Shown here: positions 1 through 10,720 of the stretch, one piece after another | Layout: each line of letters starts with the position of its first letter | Position numbering within the stretch: the stretch's first letter is position 1 | Assembly: GCA_000349905.1 (NCBI GenBank) | Contig: KB722755.1 | Span: 430,542 to 494,541, forward strand | DNA: 64,000 nucleotides | DNA from: Volvariella volvacea V23 | Taxonomy: Eukaryota; Basidiomycota; Agaricomycetes; Agaricales; Pluteaceae | Reading direction: 5' to 3' | Program-made: the position numbers and the translations under genes | The notes under the pieces: model-generated | Told to the model about the DNA's origin: nothing | What the model saw: the letters and a program-made list of their open reading frames with translations, nothing else | The model's database searches: none

Positions 1-350
1 CTGCCTGACTTCCTCCGGCATCTCATCGATGTTGGCCGTCGCGAAGTGGTTCGGGATGATGTGGCCCAGCTTCTTGAACCAGAACAGCGAGAGCTCTGTC
101 AGCAGCTTGCCTTTGTCCGGAATGCCCTATAATGAGCCAAGGAAAAGCCGTGATTGTTACGTTGTTGAGTCGATTGCATGCGATAACATGTCAAGCTGCA
201 TACGTTCTTTAGAATGACATCATACGCCGAAATTCTGTCCGTAGCGACGAATAGGAGGTGGTCTGGCGACGAGGTGGCGTAGACATCGCGTACTTTGCCT
301 CGAGATACCAGGGTGAGGCCGGGAAAGTCTGTGCTGGACAGCGCGGCCAT
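1..350 (-). CDS. ADE1: SAICAR synthetase (phosphoribosylaminoimidazole-succinocarboxamide synthase), 5' part
   Basis: This enzyme ligates aspartate to CAIR using ATP, a cytosolic step of purine synthesis. Two exons are visible, 204-350 and 1-126, joined across a 77-nt intron (127-203, GTATGC...ATAG); the frame holds across the join. The start ATG at 350 opens a protein reading [20 protein letters not shown] and then [12 protein letters not shown]. These are the family's N-terminal nucleotide-binding strand pair (GKVRDVY) and the following DRISAYDV motif. The second exon gives [20 protein letters not shown] and [13 protein letters not shown], again canonical. The gene runs off the left edge, so about 90 residues of the usual ~300 are seen. 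It is transcribed in the same direction as the MFS gene whose 3' end lies 377 bp upstream. Identification is secure; only the fragment is uncertain. Confidence 0.93.
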
Positions 351-727
351 GGGAGCGATGAGGAGAAGATTTTTGCAGCGAGTGGCCGAAAAGGAGCAAA
401 CCTCATCCTGATAACCACGTGGCTATGTTATGATCGGATGGTCAGGGTCTTGCCCCCGATCCCGCCGACTCGCTAGAAGACGCGTCTATAATGAAAATCG
501 ATACCATAGATACATTTTACCTAGTAAATACATCTGCGAAATGTGAATTATTCGAAAACTAGCTAGCAGGAAAGAAAAGATAAGTCTATACGTAATGCCC
601 AGTCAATCATAGCAGTCCTGAAAGATCGTGAAAAAGTCATCCGGCGGCACCGTATGCAGCGAGATAGAATGATAACGGGGCGGCTACTACGAGCAGCCGA
701 AGAAATCAGGGTATCGTCAGGACACAA
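351..727. other. Intergenic, ADE1 promoter and MFS 3' flank
   Basis: No coding exon is convincing here. The stretch must hold the ADE1 promoter and the 3' UTR of the MFS transporter. No clear TATA box was seen near 350-420. The open frame on the plus strand through 654-1238 is antisense to the MFS C-terminal exons. Confidence 0.6.
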
Positions 728-3571
728 TCACACCCGTGATTTTCTGTCCTTCTTTTCGTCCTGTGCGGCGGCTTCGGCCTCTGCCTCTGCCTCTTCTTCG
801 GCAGAGACCATGGCCTGTCTTTTTTCCTCTGCAGCGGCCAGAGCAGCTGCTTCAGCCTCCAACACCAGGTTCGAGAATTTGCTTAGCCGCCGGATTTTCT
901 TCCCATACAAAAATAGAACCTTATTTTTGTGGGCATTCCTCGTGTCAGAGAAGGGAAGGTGGATTGGAGGGGATGATACGCACGACGGGGATGGGGATCA
1001 TCACGCAGGCGATGATTCCAAACATCGTGTTTGCCCATCTGTATCCCAAGTTTTCGAACATTTTGTCCGTGAACAAGGGGAATATTGTGGCCATAATGTT
1101 TCCTATTTTCGTGTCGTTGTTAGGGTGTCGTTTCAAAGTTGTCAAAACACTCACGTAGAAGACTTTGACCGGCAAGAGCAGACGACGCATATGGTCCATA
1201 ACTGCGCAATGATAAGCTCCTCGTCTTTTCGTCATTGAAACAGACACACATACCAGTCCGCTAGGTACGAGAACACGGCGAGATATATGACAAAGGCAGC
1301 GAAGAAAAATACCTAAGAATGCATCATTAGTCAAAAACGACTGAGTGACAGGCCACAAATACGCACCAAGATGCCGATATATTGAGCCATCCAGTGAATA
1401 TGCGGGAACGACGACCACGCATAGATGAACATTCCCGCAGGCAGCATGACAGCTCCCACACACGCAATGTACAAACGTGCCTCGGGACCATGCTTATGGA
1501 AGTTCTTCCTAAAAGCCGAGGTTGAAGCTTGAGACAAGACCGCCGAGAGTGATGGAACACGTCAAACGCACTGATAGAGCTTTTCTTGGTACATGTTCAA
1601 GAAAAATCCAATAAGAGATCCAATCCTGAGAAATCGGGAATTAATTAGCCAAAAGTCTAAACATGCAGTGGGAACTGGATGTCGCGTACGTCATGGTGGT
1701 GAAGACGGAGCCGATTTCGCCAATGTTGAAGTGGTGTAGGGTGGTGAACAAGTCTGCAATCGACCTACGGGCGAGCGGGTGAGCTTGAAAACCGCGAAAA
1801 TGAAGGCAATGAAGAGCATACTCGATCAAGCAGTATACTATCCCCCACGCGAAGCCGAACCACAGCTGTGTGCCGCCACGAATTAACAGATCGTTCATGT
1901 GAACAGATAGAAGAACTTACACTGAAGCTGAGAACCACAGGTTCTGAGCAGAGCAGCCCTGCGGAATTCTGCTCGGTTATTTCTCAAGGAGATACGGGCA
2001 CTTGCACTCACATATTGGCCTCGTGCAAGAAATAAAGATCAGATTTTTCAAACTATCCCTCTCGTCCTCCACCCGTGCTCGATACCTCTTATCCCCAGTC
2101 TCTTGCCTCAACTTCTTCGCAATGCGCATCAGCAATATCGAAGACCGTGTCTCCACCATGATCACCGGGACCATCACCAAGTACACCGAGCATATTCTAA
2201 ATCCGGCAATGAACCACGAATCACAGGCAAGTCAGCGTCGGCAATGCCGCTGATGGGCTGGAAGGAGATAGAGATGCGTTCCACATACATCATTTCGATC
2301 CACTGGATCCATCTCCAGCCCAGTCGAGGGTTCAATTCAACCCACCCAGCCATGAGAGGGCCCAAGCCTGTTCCACCTAATGCGGCAACAGAAAAGATTG
2401 ACATCGGTAACCCGCGTCTGTCGTAAGCGTAGGCGACCGAGGTTCAAACAGGGCATTGGGTGTCAACAACGATGGGAGCGCAGGACAGCAACAGCGACGA
2501 CGACACCGTGAGCACATCAAGGGGTACGAGACAGCATGCTGACGACGTACTCTTTTGTCACCCATATATCAGCAATGGTCCCACCCACCATGGTGGCACC
2601 TGTTGAACCGAAGGCGCCTTGAAGGAATCGTGCGATGATAACGGTTTGGATATTCTTAGCCCTAACACCCACAAATACCCCAGGAGGGAATAGAACGAAA
2701 CGTCAGAATTGACTGTTCTCCAACACCACTGCCCCCCTCTCTCCCCCTTTGAGCAACCCTTCCAGATGCTGTGGGAGCTATCTATCAGGAAACCGCGAAG
2801 ATGTGACTTACAAAGCAACCGTCATGTGCATCAACAAAAACCCGATCCCAGTATATATGTACAGCGGCCTTCGCCCAAACTCCTCGCTGAGTGATGCAGT
2901 GACTAGCGGGACAATTCCGAATCCTAACGCGTAGACGCTTAGACCGAGCGTTGCTTGGAAGCGAGTGCAGTTGAGTTCTTCAATCATCGATGGGAAACCC
3001 ATGTTGTATGCCGCGGCCGCGGAAGCTAGGAGATAATATTAGAATTTCGGAGATACGCCGAGGATCCGAGAAATGAATGAAAGAGTAAATGGCAATGGAA
3101 GTGCAAGTAGGAACGCTGTTACTCACACACAGTCGTGGTGGATATGCATGCCCATATCGTGATAAGCCATTTCTTCCGTCGTGAAAAGTTGACGGGGTTT
3201 CGTTCGTCGCCATCCTCAAACTCGACCTATCCCGCCAGGAGATGTGTTGAGCGAGGGCGGTACTGGCGCGATGACGTCTATGATGAACTCACATAGATGG
3301 GTTCATCTCCGCTTTTGCCAACTGTAGTGTCCGAGCCTGGTTTGTCGTGGTGATGGGGATGCACGAGTTCGTGGAACTGCTCTCGTAGCTGCTCGCCATA
3401 CGTGTCGTCGATGTGTTCACAGTCTGGTCTTGAGGAGATGCTAAGCCGAGGGTCGATAACCTCCCGAACGTCTTGCAGCGATTTGACCGCGACTCCTTCG
3501 AGTTCAGCAGCAATAGTGGCCGCCGGTGTCGAGATGTTGCTCTCGGGAGGCACAGGTGATGAAGCAGTCAT
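728..3571 (-). CDS. MFS transporter, DHA1-like drug/polyamine exporter type
   Basis: A 12-helix proton antiporter of the plasma membrane. Fifteen exons join in frame to 595 residues: 3571-3293, 3226-3127, 3025-2812, 2661-2551, 2417-2289, 2196-2012, 1958-1921, 1865-1822, 1764-1690, 1625-1572, 1508-1367, 1312-1254, 1201-1155, 1102-984, 919-728. All introns are GT-AG and mostly 50-75 nt. A hydrophilic, His-rich N-terminus of ~90 residues precedes the membrane core. Family marks include AYNMGFPSM in helix 1, EEFGRRPLYIYTG (motif A), GAFGSTGATMVGGTIADIW, LGWRWIQWIEM, YLADCYGPYASSALAG and NIMATIFPLFTDKMF. The tail after YGKKIRRLSKFSN is a charged Ala/Glu coiled segment. The ATG at 3571 is the only in-frame ATG upstream of the core. 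Substrate cannot be read from sequence. Confidence 0.9.
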
Positions 3572-4411
3572 AGGGGAAGGAGGAGGTGTGGCGACAATGG
3601 AGCAGCGGTGGTGCACATGCACATTTTATTCAGTTCCAGAGAATAGGCAATCATAAACGGGCCGACGTCAGAAGCACCACTCATGACTTTAGAGATTTGG
3701 TTGAAACAGGATCTTAACGAGATTTGATACCCATGTACGTGTAAAAGCTCCCTATTTGCCGGAGCAAGGATGACACGAGAGAGATGCCTCCGGCATGAGC
3801 CGCTAGGCCCATATGGACACCTGACCCACGCCGATGTGCTCAACCGCGTAGATCTAAGTCAATTCGAAGTGCTTCGCTGCTATGTAATGGCTTTTAGCCT
3901 CGAGTATGCAGATCCAAGCCTCGTACAAGTGTAGTCTTGGCCAGTAGACATAGCCGAGTGGCTTGGACGGGTATTTCTGCTGGTTTGCATCCAGGAACCG
4001 AAACAAGCAGATTGGAAATTGTGATTGGCCACGGCTGACACACCCTGTCCCAATTTGATAGGATTGGGTGGTGCCGTCGACGATGCCTGCGGCTGTCAGG
4101 CGCTCGGCGATGACGTCCCTGCTATACTTTATATGAGGAATGCGCTTGAAAGATGAGCAGCCATGTCCCAAACCGGCGTGCTCAAATGACCATCGTACGA
4201 CAGTCAGCCAGTTACGTTGTTGCGTTAGCTGGGATTGGATTCGGTATACACACGGAAGCAGATTAGACCAGGACGCATTATACGAACCTGCTGCGAGAGA
4301 ATTGGAGATCGTTAGGCCCTGTGCGTCGAAAACCAGGTGTCCACAGCTGCAGGGGTGGCTGTTTGTTGGGGATGGCCAAATACAACAAGATCAAATAACC
4401 ATGCTCATTCC
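3572..4411. other. Divergent intergenic region
   Basis: Lies between the minus-strand MFS start (3571) and the plus-strand flavin-reductase start (4412), so it should contain both promoters. A minus-strand open frame of about 100 codons (3854-4171) has amino-acid-like composition but no ATG and no family resemblance. It may be an exon remnant. Confidence 0.4.
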
Positions 4412-5191
4412 ATGAACACCATCCGCCTTTCTCAGTCTCTCCGTCGTTTACCTCGTTCCCAACCATGTATCCACTACACCACCTCCTCATCGCTGGAGAC
4501 CACAACCCGTGACAAACTCCGAGCGCTCCTTCGCGAAACTGCGCAGCCTGTTGCCGTAGTCACCTCGTTCATGCCCCCAGCTGCTTCCTCCGAGTCGGGA
4601 AATAACGGTCACGTCTCGCTCAAGTTTCATGGGGCCACGCTTTCGTCGTTCACTTCTATCGCAATGGAGCCACATCCTATCGTCACCTTTGCGCTGAGGC
4701 TTCCCTCACGTATGGCCACGGCATTACATGACGCACAAGCTGAAAAACCTTCGCACATGGTCATCAATCTTCTTTCGGCTGAACAGGCTCCGCTGGCAGT
4801 CGCCTTCTCCCGACCGAACGTGCATGCAGACCCATTTGCAGAGCTGAATTATACGTTATCGGAGGAAGGGCTGCCCGTCCTTGGAGGATCGTTGGGTGCA
4901 CTATCTTGCAAGCTCGTCGCACCTCCAGTTCCATTACACGACCTGGAGTTCTTGGAGAAGCTTGGTAAATCAGGGAACGAGAGTCGGTGTAGACCAATAC
5001 AGCCGCATCATGGAGTGACGTCGGAGCTGTTCATTGCGCGTGTGGTGCGGGTAGAGAGTTTGTCGTTGAGGCAGGAGGGAGAGGAGGATACACCACGGAC
5101 GTTACCCTTGCTATACCATCGACGCGGTTATACCACCTCTCAGGAACTTCACCGGTACACCAAGTCACCGCTTCCACAACCCAAAAGCTAG
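4412..5191 (+). CDS. Flavin-reductase-like (FMN-binding) protein, probably mitochondrial
   Basis: A single-exon gene of 259 residues. I chose the ATG at 4412 because the frame upstream opens only with GTG. The first ~30 residues (MNTIRLSQSLRRLPRSQPCI) are rich in Arg and Ser and lack acids, like a mitochondrial presequence. The body matches the flavin-reductase-like domain: QPVAVVTSF, then GATLSSFTSIAMEPHPIVTF (FMN phosphate and ring contacts), HMVINLLSAEQ, FSRPN, GLPVLGGSLGALSCKLV, and a late LLYHRRGYTT. Family members bind FMN and either reduce free flavin or use it as cofactor. No partner oxygenase is adjacent, so the substrate is unknown. No disabling lesion was seen. Confidence 0.85.
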   Translation: MNTIRLSQSLRRLPRSQPCIHYTTSSSLETTTRDKLRALLRETAQPVAVVTSFMPPAASSESGNNGHVSLKFHGATLSSFTSIAMEPHPIVTFALRLPSRMATALHDAQAEKPSHMVINLLSAEQAPLAVAFSRPNVHADPFAELNYTLSEEGLPVLGGSLGALSCKLVAPPVPLHDLEFLEKLGKSGNESRCRPIQPHHGVTSELFIARVVRVESLSLRQEGEEDTPRTLPLLYHRRGYTTSQELHRYTKSPLPQPKS

Positions 5192-6181
5192 TTGCCGAAT
5201 CACCATCCCCGTATTTACAGTCCCGTTCTATCGATTAATACGGTGCTAATGCTTCAAATAACAAAAAAGGCACACCCATAGACTGATCATTAATTGCGTG
5301 CGTGTTTAAGTTTCGGTCAAGATGTCTTCAGCCTGCATTGCACGTTTTCTTCCAAATTCGACTAGTTCCACCGTTCTGCGTTTGGAAACGTCAACCCATG
5401 AAAGCCGGTTTATCGCACTGCAGCTGCATTCGCACGGTTAGCTCGCCATGCCGAAAGCAGACGCCCCCGCACTAATTTCTCCATCAAATAGTCAATTCCC
5501 CCGTGGGTACGATGCAACACGTTTCGATGTGCACCCCGCCCAAGCGCCAAGGGAGAGCTCGTTATCGATGTTGTGCCTTCTATGTTCATTTTTAATTGAT
5601 TTGATCTATACTTTCCATTAAGCTCGATAATTTGTGGACTTTCAGAGGCGAGATACGATGTGCTGGAAACCTTGGTCGGGTGATTTCCTTTTCTGGGGGC
5701 CTTCCGAGAATGGGTGCTTGGTGGCTCAGCTTTTGTCCCAGTGTCTGCCATAGGGGCTGTTAAACACGATGTTGGAATTCCTTGACCCCCATCATCGCAA
5801 TGGCCACAGCTGCTGCAATTACAGTACCTGAGCAGTAACGCTCTCGACGGGCAACAGACAAAGATATAATAACTGAATGGGTTAGCCATCTCCCTCCCGA
5901 AATGCGCCCAGAGATTATAATGAGCGAGGGTGTGCGATGGCGGAAGGTATGCCCATCCATCGTTGCAGCAGTGGGATGTTCCTCATGCGTTTGGTGAATA
6001 AGGACTATGGCTATCGCTTCGCAAAGCGCACGCCGCTGGCATCACTACCGAGGGAACTCCGCATCCATCGCGGGATACCACTCCTTCCGCCTCTCCTTAT
6101 ATATGGTATCCTACTTCCCTCGAACAGCTGCATTGAGGAGTCGAGTCTTCGGCATGGCATTTCCGCGCACTACAACTTCAT
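5192..6181. other. Mostly unassigned; possible exons
   Basis: A minus-strand open frame of 159 codons with an ATG at 5889 (to 5410) and an overlapping minus frame with a hydrophobic stretch (VIAAAVAIAMMGV) lie here. Plus-strand frames at 5902-6200 could be 5' exons of the next feature: a GTATGC donor near 5946 and an AATAAG acceptor near 6000. None could be joined convincingly, so no gene is called. Confidence 0.3.
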
Positions 6182-6535
6182 TAACGAGGATACTGGGCAG
6201 CCACATGTAAAGCCTGGCATTCATACATATGGCGAGTCGATGACAAGCTTCAAGACGAGCTGGGTGAATGGAGGGTTCGCCAACGCAACGTTATTGTACC
6301 AGAGGGTGAATTCTCGCGGTTCCTTGAGTTTACGGACTCGTATTCTGTTTCTGACAAGAACAAGCGTGAGAAGGTGCTTAAGAGGGCAGATGAAGCTGTT
6401 CAAAAGTTTGTTGAGCTGTGGGATGGAGAGGAGCTCAAGTCGAAGGAGCCGGCTTGGTATGTTGATGTAGAGATGCCCATTTGGAGGAATGCATCTTGGC
6501 TGCTTAAGCCGCAGGTGGAATTCGATTCGGTCTAG
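6182..6535 (+). CDS. Conserved hypothetical protein, 3' exon
   Basis: The frame that closes with TAG at 6533-6535 reads like a real conserved C-terminus. It begins YIWRVDDKLQDELGEWRVRQ, continues with RNVIVPEGEFSRFLEF, contains a Lys/Glu helix, and ends EPAWYVDVEMPIWRNASW. No ATG lies in this frame, and stops at 6134 and 6179 bound it upstream. It must therefore be the last exon of a spliced gene, or a fragment. Acceptors at 6188, 6200 or 6212 are possible. I do not recognise the family. A degraded copy of its last ~25 codons lies at 10650-10720, just beyond the second F-box gene, suggesting it was duplicated together with its neighbour. Confidence 0.5.
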
Positions 6536-6990
6536 ATTTGAGTAAATGTTGGCATGCAACTGATGACATCAGAGTAATCTTCAATTGATCCATCATGCAC
6601 TAAAAGCGGGATGGAATAATAGGACGATATCTTGCCGAGAGGAGGGTCACCAAAAGTGTATTCAAAAGGCAGGTTCACGAATTTAAGGCTATCTTTCCAT
6701 TAAAAGTAGATCTTAATGTTTATTGTAACCGGTAAACTGCGCAACCCGACAGAATTTCAGCCTGGTTGAAAGTCAAGGACACAGTAAAATACCCGAAAGC
6801 ATAGGAAACTAAAAACTGCGATACTTTTGTGTCTCAATCAAGGTTGTGGATCATTCGTAGTAACCTAGATTATTTGGCTCGTATCATAACCTTGTCTGCA
6901 CCTCATTGGGTATATACTGTGCACTTCGGCTATAACACGCCATCATCTCGGCCATTTGATGGCTCAATCCACTCTTCGCCCATAACCACA
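6536..6990. other. Intergenic, 5' flank of the first F-box gene
   Basis: The frame of the downstream F-box gene stays open back to 6829, but that upstream part starts with GTG and lacks family similarity. It is taken as 5' UTR. The context ACCACAATG at 6991 fits a translation start. Confidence 0.6.
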
Positions 6991-8619
6991 ATGACTGATA
7001 GTGGATCTCACACACTCTCACCCATTGAACGCTGCCCAAATGAAGTGTTAGTCAGAATCGAGCAACAACTCCGTAGTATGCTCGATCCCTACAGGGAGGC
7101 AACGTCGCAGATGGTCGCTTTCCGACTCACAAGTCGACGCCTGAATTCCTTTTTCACCCAGTTCGCTATCACTCACCTCAGTTTCTTCTGCAAAATCAAT
7201 TGGGAGAAGGAAAGAAACCCCGTCAGCTATAGAAATTATGCTGCTGTTACCAAACCACTTCCGGCCCCAGATGTTTTTGTTCCATTCATCACATCCCTCC
7301 GCATTGATTTCGACAGAATCAACGGGATACCGGCAAACTATGATCCCCAAGAGGTCGTCGAGCGATTCTCACTTCTGTGGGACGAAATAGGCCGATACAC
7401 CTCATTATCTTCCATCAGCATGGGATGGGGCTCTGCCTGGGGCAGCGTAGGGAAAGATGTGCTCTATGGGTGCCTTGCAACTCGACTTGTACAGGTTGTG
7501 CAACAGACCACAGCAGGACGACCCTCCCAGCTCCACTGGACAATGCCATTAGATCTCCACAACAAGGTCCCAATTCATCAAGCCCTTCAGACGTTCACCA
7601 ATTTGGACATGCTGGAAATCTACGTCGTCATGGATGATGCAGGTGAACGGGATCCCCTTGACTCTCTCCTTGGCGATGTTATGCGTCATATCCCTCTCCT
7701 TCGATCTTTGCGGCTCGATTGCGCTTCATTCGAACCACTCTGCAAGGTGGAGGAACTATTCTCACCTGAACTCGGTGAACTCGCTCTTGAGACACTTTAC
7801 ATCCAGGGAACATTCCCTAGTATGACTTCTGACGATCGTGTTTGTGTATCTCCTCTACAACCATTTCCATTGCCTGGCCTCCCTGCGATGAGAAATCTGA
7901 AGCATATCACCATCTGCTTTGGTATGCAGCCACCTAGGGCCGTGATTGATCTAGATCGGCTTTGGGTTGCCCTCAAGGCGTCGGGTACATGCCTCATGAC
8001 AATATCGCTCGACTACGGCATCTCTGATTCCCTCATGGAATACCTGTGTTCGTATGAAGGATTAGTGGAGGGGAGGTTTAATTCCCGTGTTCCTAGGACC
8101 GATAAATCGCTTCCTTCCCATTCCTTTGCGCAAGTTCTCTCCAGTCACGCCTCTTCCCTCACCAAGCTTGCTACCGTCCCTAACAATGGGTGGTTGTTGG
8201 CTGATAGTTATAGAGAAGAAATGGCGCTAGACCCCGCAATGTGGCCAGCACCATTCTTGTTCTTACAACTGAAGTCCCTTCTAGTCGCTCCTCCGCATAA
8301 TCAGGAAATAAATGTAAGGAACCTTCAATCCTTACTCGATTACACTTCCGAGATGCCGGTACTCGAAACCCTGTCTATCAATTGGTCCTATGAACTGCCT
8401 TTCGAACAGGATCTTGAGCACATCTGGAGTAGGGTATCTATCAAGAGATCCAGGCTGAAGGAGCTCAGTATTGTAGTGCGAAATTCGTTTGTGGTAGCAT
8501 GCGCAACGTGGGCCATCGAATTTCCGCCCTTGAAGGAAGACATGCCAAACATGCGGTTCAAACTGAAAAGATTTTCGCCCGAGAGTGGCGATCGGGAGGA
8601 TTCTGGCTCGAGCTCTTAG
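6991..8619 (+). CDS. F-box-like / LRR-like protein (family 1), intact
   Basis: A single-exon gene of 542 residues. The N-terminus carries an F-box-like segment (residues ~10-60): LSPIERCPNEVLVRIEQQL followed by FRLTSRRLNSFFTQF. F-box proteins rec­ruit substrates to SCF ubiquitin ligases through Skp1; here the motif is divergent, so that role is inferred. The rest is an irregular leucine-rich array: repeated blocks of the form 'hydrophobic-L-x-x-L-x-I/L' and a conserved core LDYGISDSLMEYLCSYEGL that recurs in all ten family members in this window. The C-terminal block around ATWAIEFPPLKED is also shared. The ATG at 6991 has A at -3. No stop or frameshift. It is ~330 bp upstream of a close paralogue in the same orientation. 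Confidence 0.85.
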   Translation: MTDSGSHTLSPIERCPNEVLVRIEQQLRSMLDPYREATSQMVAFRLTSRRLNSFFTQFAITHLSFFCKINWEKERNPVSYRNYAAVTKPLPAPDVFVPFITSLRIDFDRINGIPANYDPQEVVERFSLLWDEIGRYTSLSSISMGWGSAWGSVGKDVLYGCLATRLVQVVQQTTAGRPSQLHWTMPLDLHNKVPIHQALQTFTNLDMLEIYVVMDDAGERDPLDSLLGDVMRHIPLLRSLRLDCASFEPLCKVEELFSPELGELALETLYIQGTFPSMTSDDRVCVSPLQPFPLPGLPAMRNLKHITICFGMQPPRAVIDLDRLWVALKASGTCLMTISLDYGISDSLMEYLCSYEGLVEGRFNSRVPRTDKSLPSHSFAQVLSSHASSLTKLATVPNNGWLLADSYREEMALDPAMWPAPFLFLQLKSLLVAPPHNQEINVRNLQSLLDYTSEMPVLETLSINWSYELPFEQDLEHIWSRVSIKRSRLKELSIVVRNSFVVACATWAIEFPPLKEDMPNMRFKLKRFSPESGDREDSGSSS

Positions 8620-8952
8620 TTCTGCGTCCCTTCTCTTTTGTTTGTATTTACCCATAGTTTTTCTCTTTGCTCGCCATACATTCTCGATTACTCACCTTTT
8701 GAACTGTCGAGGCCGAGTCGAAAATTGCACCTATAAAGCTCAATTTTTAGTACTGTTCAACCGTGGTCGAATTGCAGTTAGAGCAAGAGTTAGAACTTAC
8801 TATACAACCTAAGTGTGCGGCGCACATTAGAAATAAGCACTAAGTGGCAACAATAGTCTAGACGGTTACATGCCATCAGTCATTCCGTTCCACAATAATA
8901 ACGTAATTTACACTTGTAGTAATATTTCATTCATTTCATTACCGCAACCACC
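8620..8952. other. Intergenic between tandem F-box paralogues
   Basis: 333 bp with no coding signal. The sequence just before 8953 is pyrimidine- and A-rich and ends CCACCATGG, a strong initiation context for the next gene. Confidence 0.6.
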
Positions 8953-10569
8953 ATGGCTGATGCTCATCGATACTTCCTTTCGCCTATTGAATGTTGTCCT
9001 ACTGGCATCCTCTTCGAAATTGAAAAACACCTCCGTGATGCCCTAGATCCATGGAGGAAGAGCACGAAGCAAATGCTCGCACTGCGCCGAACAAGTCGCC
9101 GCATAGAGTCTGTCTTCACACAGGTCGCGGTCAATAAAATTCGCTTTTCTTGTGATATAGAATCGAGGAATGGGTTAACCAGGACTTGCATCCATAATGG
9201 TCGATATGCATTATTTCCAGCTCCGGCATCTTTTGCACCATTCGTCAAATCGATCGAAATGTTCTTTGGTATTGATTCATCAGAATCTCCTAACTATGAC
9301 CCGGAAGAAATCATGGAGCGGTTTTCATCTTTGTGGGGAGAAGTAGTGCGCTATACGTCCTTAAACATCGTCGAAATTGAATGGAAGGCCCTTTGGGGAT
9401 CCAAGGGGTGGAAGGATGTACCAATGCGCTATCAATGCCTCGCAACTCGACTTGGGCACGTTATTGACCAAACCACGGCAGGACAGCTTTATCGATTCCG
9501 TTGCAAAATGCCCATGGAGCTCCAAATTCAGATGCCCGTACACCAACTCCTTCAGCCATTCTCTCATCTTCGTGACTTGGATCTTCAAATCACCGAGGCA
9601 GGTCAACCTCTTCAACTACCTTCCCTCATCGGTGACACTATCCGTCATAATCCATGCCTCCAATCTTTGCAACTTGATAGCGGATCATCTTCTCCACTAT
9701 GCACGTTGGAGGAATTGTTCCCGCCAGAGCTGAATAAACTTGCTCTTGAGAGGATTTTGATCCATGGAGTACTCTCACATGCGTCTTCTGACGCCGTATC
9801 GGTACGGCCATCACCACCACTGAATATCCCCAGGCTGAGGAATCTGAAGTATCTCACCATCCGCTTCCGGCAGGAGCCGCCTTCAGCTATGGCTAACCTG
9901 GATCGGCTGTGGGATGGGCTTAAAGCATCAGGTACACAGCTCAGAAAGCTATCACTCGAATATGGCATATCCAACGCCCTCATGGAATACCTGTGTTCTT
10001 ATGAAGGGCTAATAGAGGGGCGCTTTACAATTTACGTTCCTAACAATGAAGACACCCTTCCTTGTCATTTTGCAAACACCATTCTACATCATATCTCTTC
10101 GCTCGCGGACCTCACGATCTTTCCGAACGATGATGAGCGTTTGGTAAATATCTGCAGGAAAGACATGGTCACGGACCCTACTATGTGGCCGGCGCCCTCA
10201 TCTTTTTCGTGGTTGCGTCACCTTCGTCTTGTTCCTCCACTGGACTGGTCATTAAGTGCAAAGAACTTCCAACGTCTGCTCGACTACACACTCGGGATGC
10301 CAGTGCTTGAGGAACTGTACATCCATTGGCTTAACCAGGACGTACAAACTTTCCAGATCATTTTTTACTACATCGGTGGGATGGTGTACATCAGGAAATC
10401 TAATTTGAAGAGGATTCACCTTATAATCGTTGACCCACTTTCGGGTACACATGCGACACCATGGACTCTGGAGTACCCACAGTCAAAGGGAGATGACTCG
10501 AATAGGCAATATCAATTGAACGGGTTTCGATTTCGACCGGGAAGGATGCTTCATAGGTATGGCATGTAG
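8953..10569 (+). CDS. F-box-like / LRR-like protein (family 1), intact
   Basis: A single-exon gene of 538 residues in tandem with the 6991 gene and clearly paralogous throughout. The F-box-like segment reads LSPIECCPTGILFEIEKHL then LRRTSRRIESVFTQ. The family core is LEYGISNALMEYLCSYEGL near residue 340, and the block MVTDPTMWPAPSSFSWLRHL precedes the C-terminal repeats. A-to-B correspondence extends into SLWGEVVRYTSL and CLATRLGHVIDQTTAGQ. The start ATG sits in CCACCATGG. No lesion was found. A plausible role is a substrate receptor of an SCF-type ubiquitin ligase, inferred only from the F-box-like region. The two tandem copies have diverged well beyond allelic level, so the duplication is not recent. 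Confidence 0.85.
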   Translation: MADAHRYFLSPIECCPTGILFEIEKHLRDALDPWRKSTKQMLALRRTSRRIESVFTQVAVNKIRFSCDIESRNGLTRTCIHNGRYALFPAPASFAPFVKSIEMFFGIDSSESPNYDPEEIMERFSSLWGEVVRYTSLNIVEIEWKALWGSKGWKDVPMRYQCLATRLGHVIDQTTAGQLYRFRCKMPMELQIQMPVHQLLQPFSHLRDLDLQITEAGQPLQLPSLIGDTIRHNPCLQSLQLDSGSSSPLCTLEELFPPELNKLALERILIHGVLSHASSDAVSVRPSPPLNIPRLRNLKYLTIRFRQEPPSAMANLDRLWDGLKASGTQLRKLSLEYGISNALMEYLCSYEGLIEGRFTIYVPNNEDTLPCHFANTILHHISSLADLTIFPNDDERLVNICRKDMVTDPTMWPAPSSFSWLRHLRLVPPLDWSLSAKNFQRLLDYTLGMPVLEELYIHWLNQDVQTFQIIFYYIGGMVYIRKSNLKRIHLIIVDPLSGTHATPWTLEYPQSKGDDSNRQYQLNGFRFRPGRMLHRYGM

Positions 10570-10649
10570 CATATCCTAGCACTAAAAACCCTCCGGATTT
10601 ATTATAGGTTGTGCGATTGTATCAATCTGTGGCATGTGCTGGAACGCTT

Positions 10650-10720
10650 TCCCTTGAACTGACTTGGTATCATGATATGGAGATGCCTGCTTGGAGGAAT
10701 GTCCCTCAGCTGCACAAGCG
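10650..10720 (+). pseudogene. Remnant of the conserved hypothetical exon at 6182-6535
   Basis: The DNA here reads TTGGTAT...GATATGGAGATGCCTG then TTGGAGGAATG, closely following 6452-6500. In translation WYHDMEMPAWRN matches WYVDVEMPIWRN. Upstream homology fades within about 50 bp. It follows the F-box gene at 8953 as the intact exon precedes the one at 6991. Confidence 0.5.

Noticed and set aside
654..1238. Plus-strand open frame of 194 codons
   Set aside because: It lies antisense to the last MFS exons, and the minus strand gives an in-frame, family-typical C-terminus there. The frame begins in Ser/Ala runs that mirror the Glu/Ala tail of the transporter.
3950..4010. tRNA-like A-box word (TAGCCGAGTGG) near 3950
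   Set aside because: No B box at the right spacing and no cloverleaf can be folded by eye.
3854..4171. Minus-strand open frame of ~105 codons upstream of the flavin-reductase gene
   Set aside because: It opens with TTG, not ATG, has no recognisable motif and no splice partners that I could join. Possibly an exon relic but not supportable.
5410..5889. Minus-strand 159-codon frame with an ATG
   Set aside because: Composition is Ser/Thr/Pro-rich without domain or homology, a short Cys-rich start looks non-protein-like, and no paralogue occurs in the window.
6829..6990. N-terminal extension of the first F-box gene to 6829
   Set aside because: The frame is open but starts with GTG, is not shared with any paralogue, and the ATG at 6991 has the better context.
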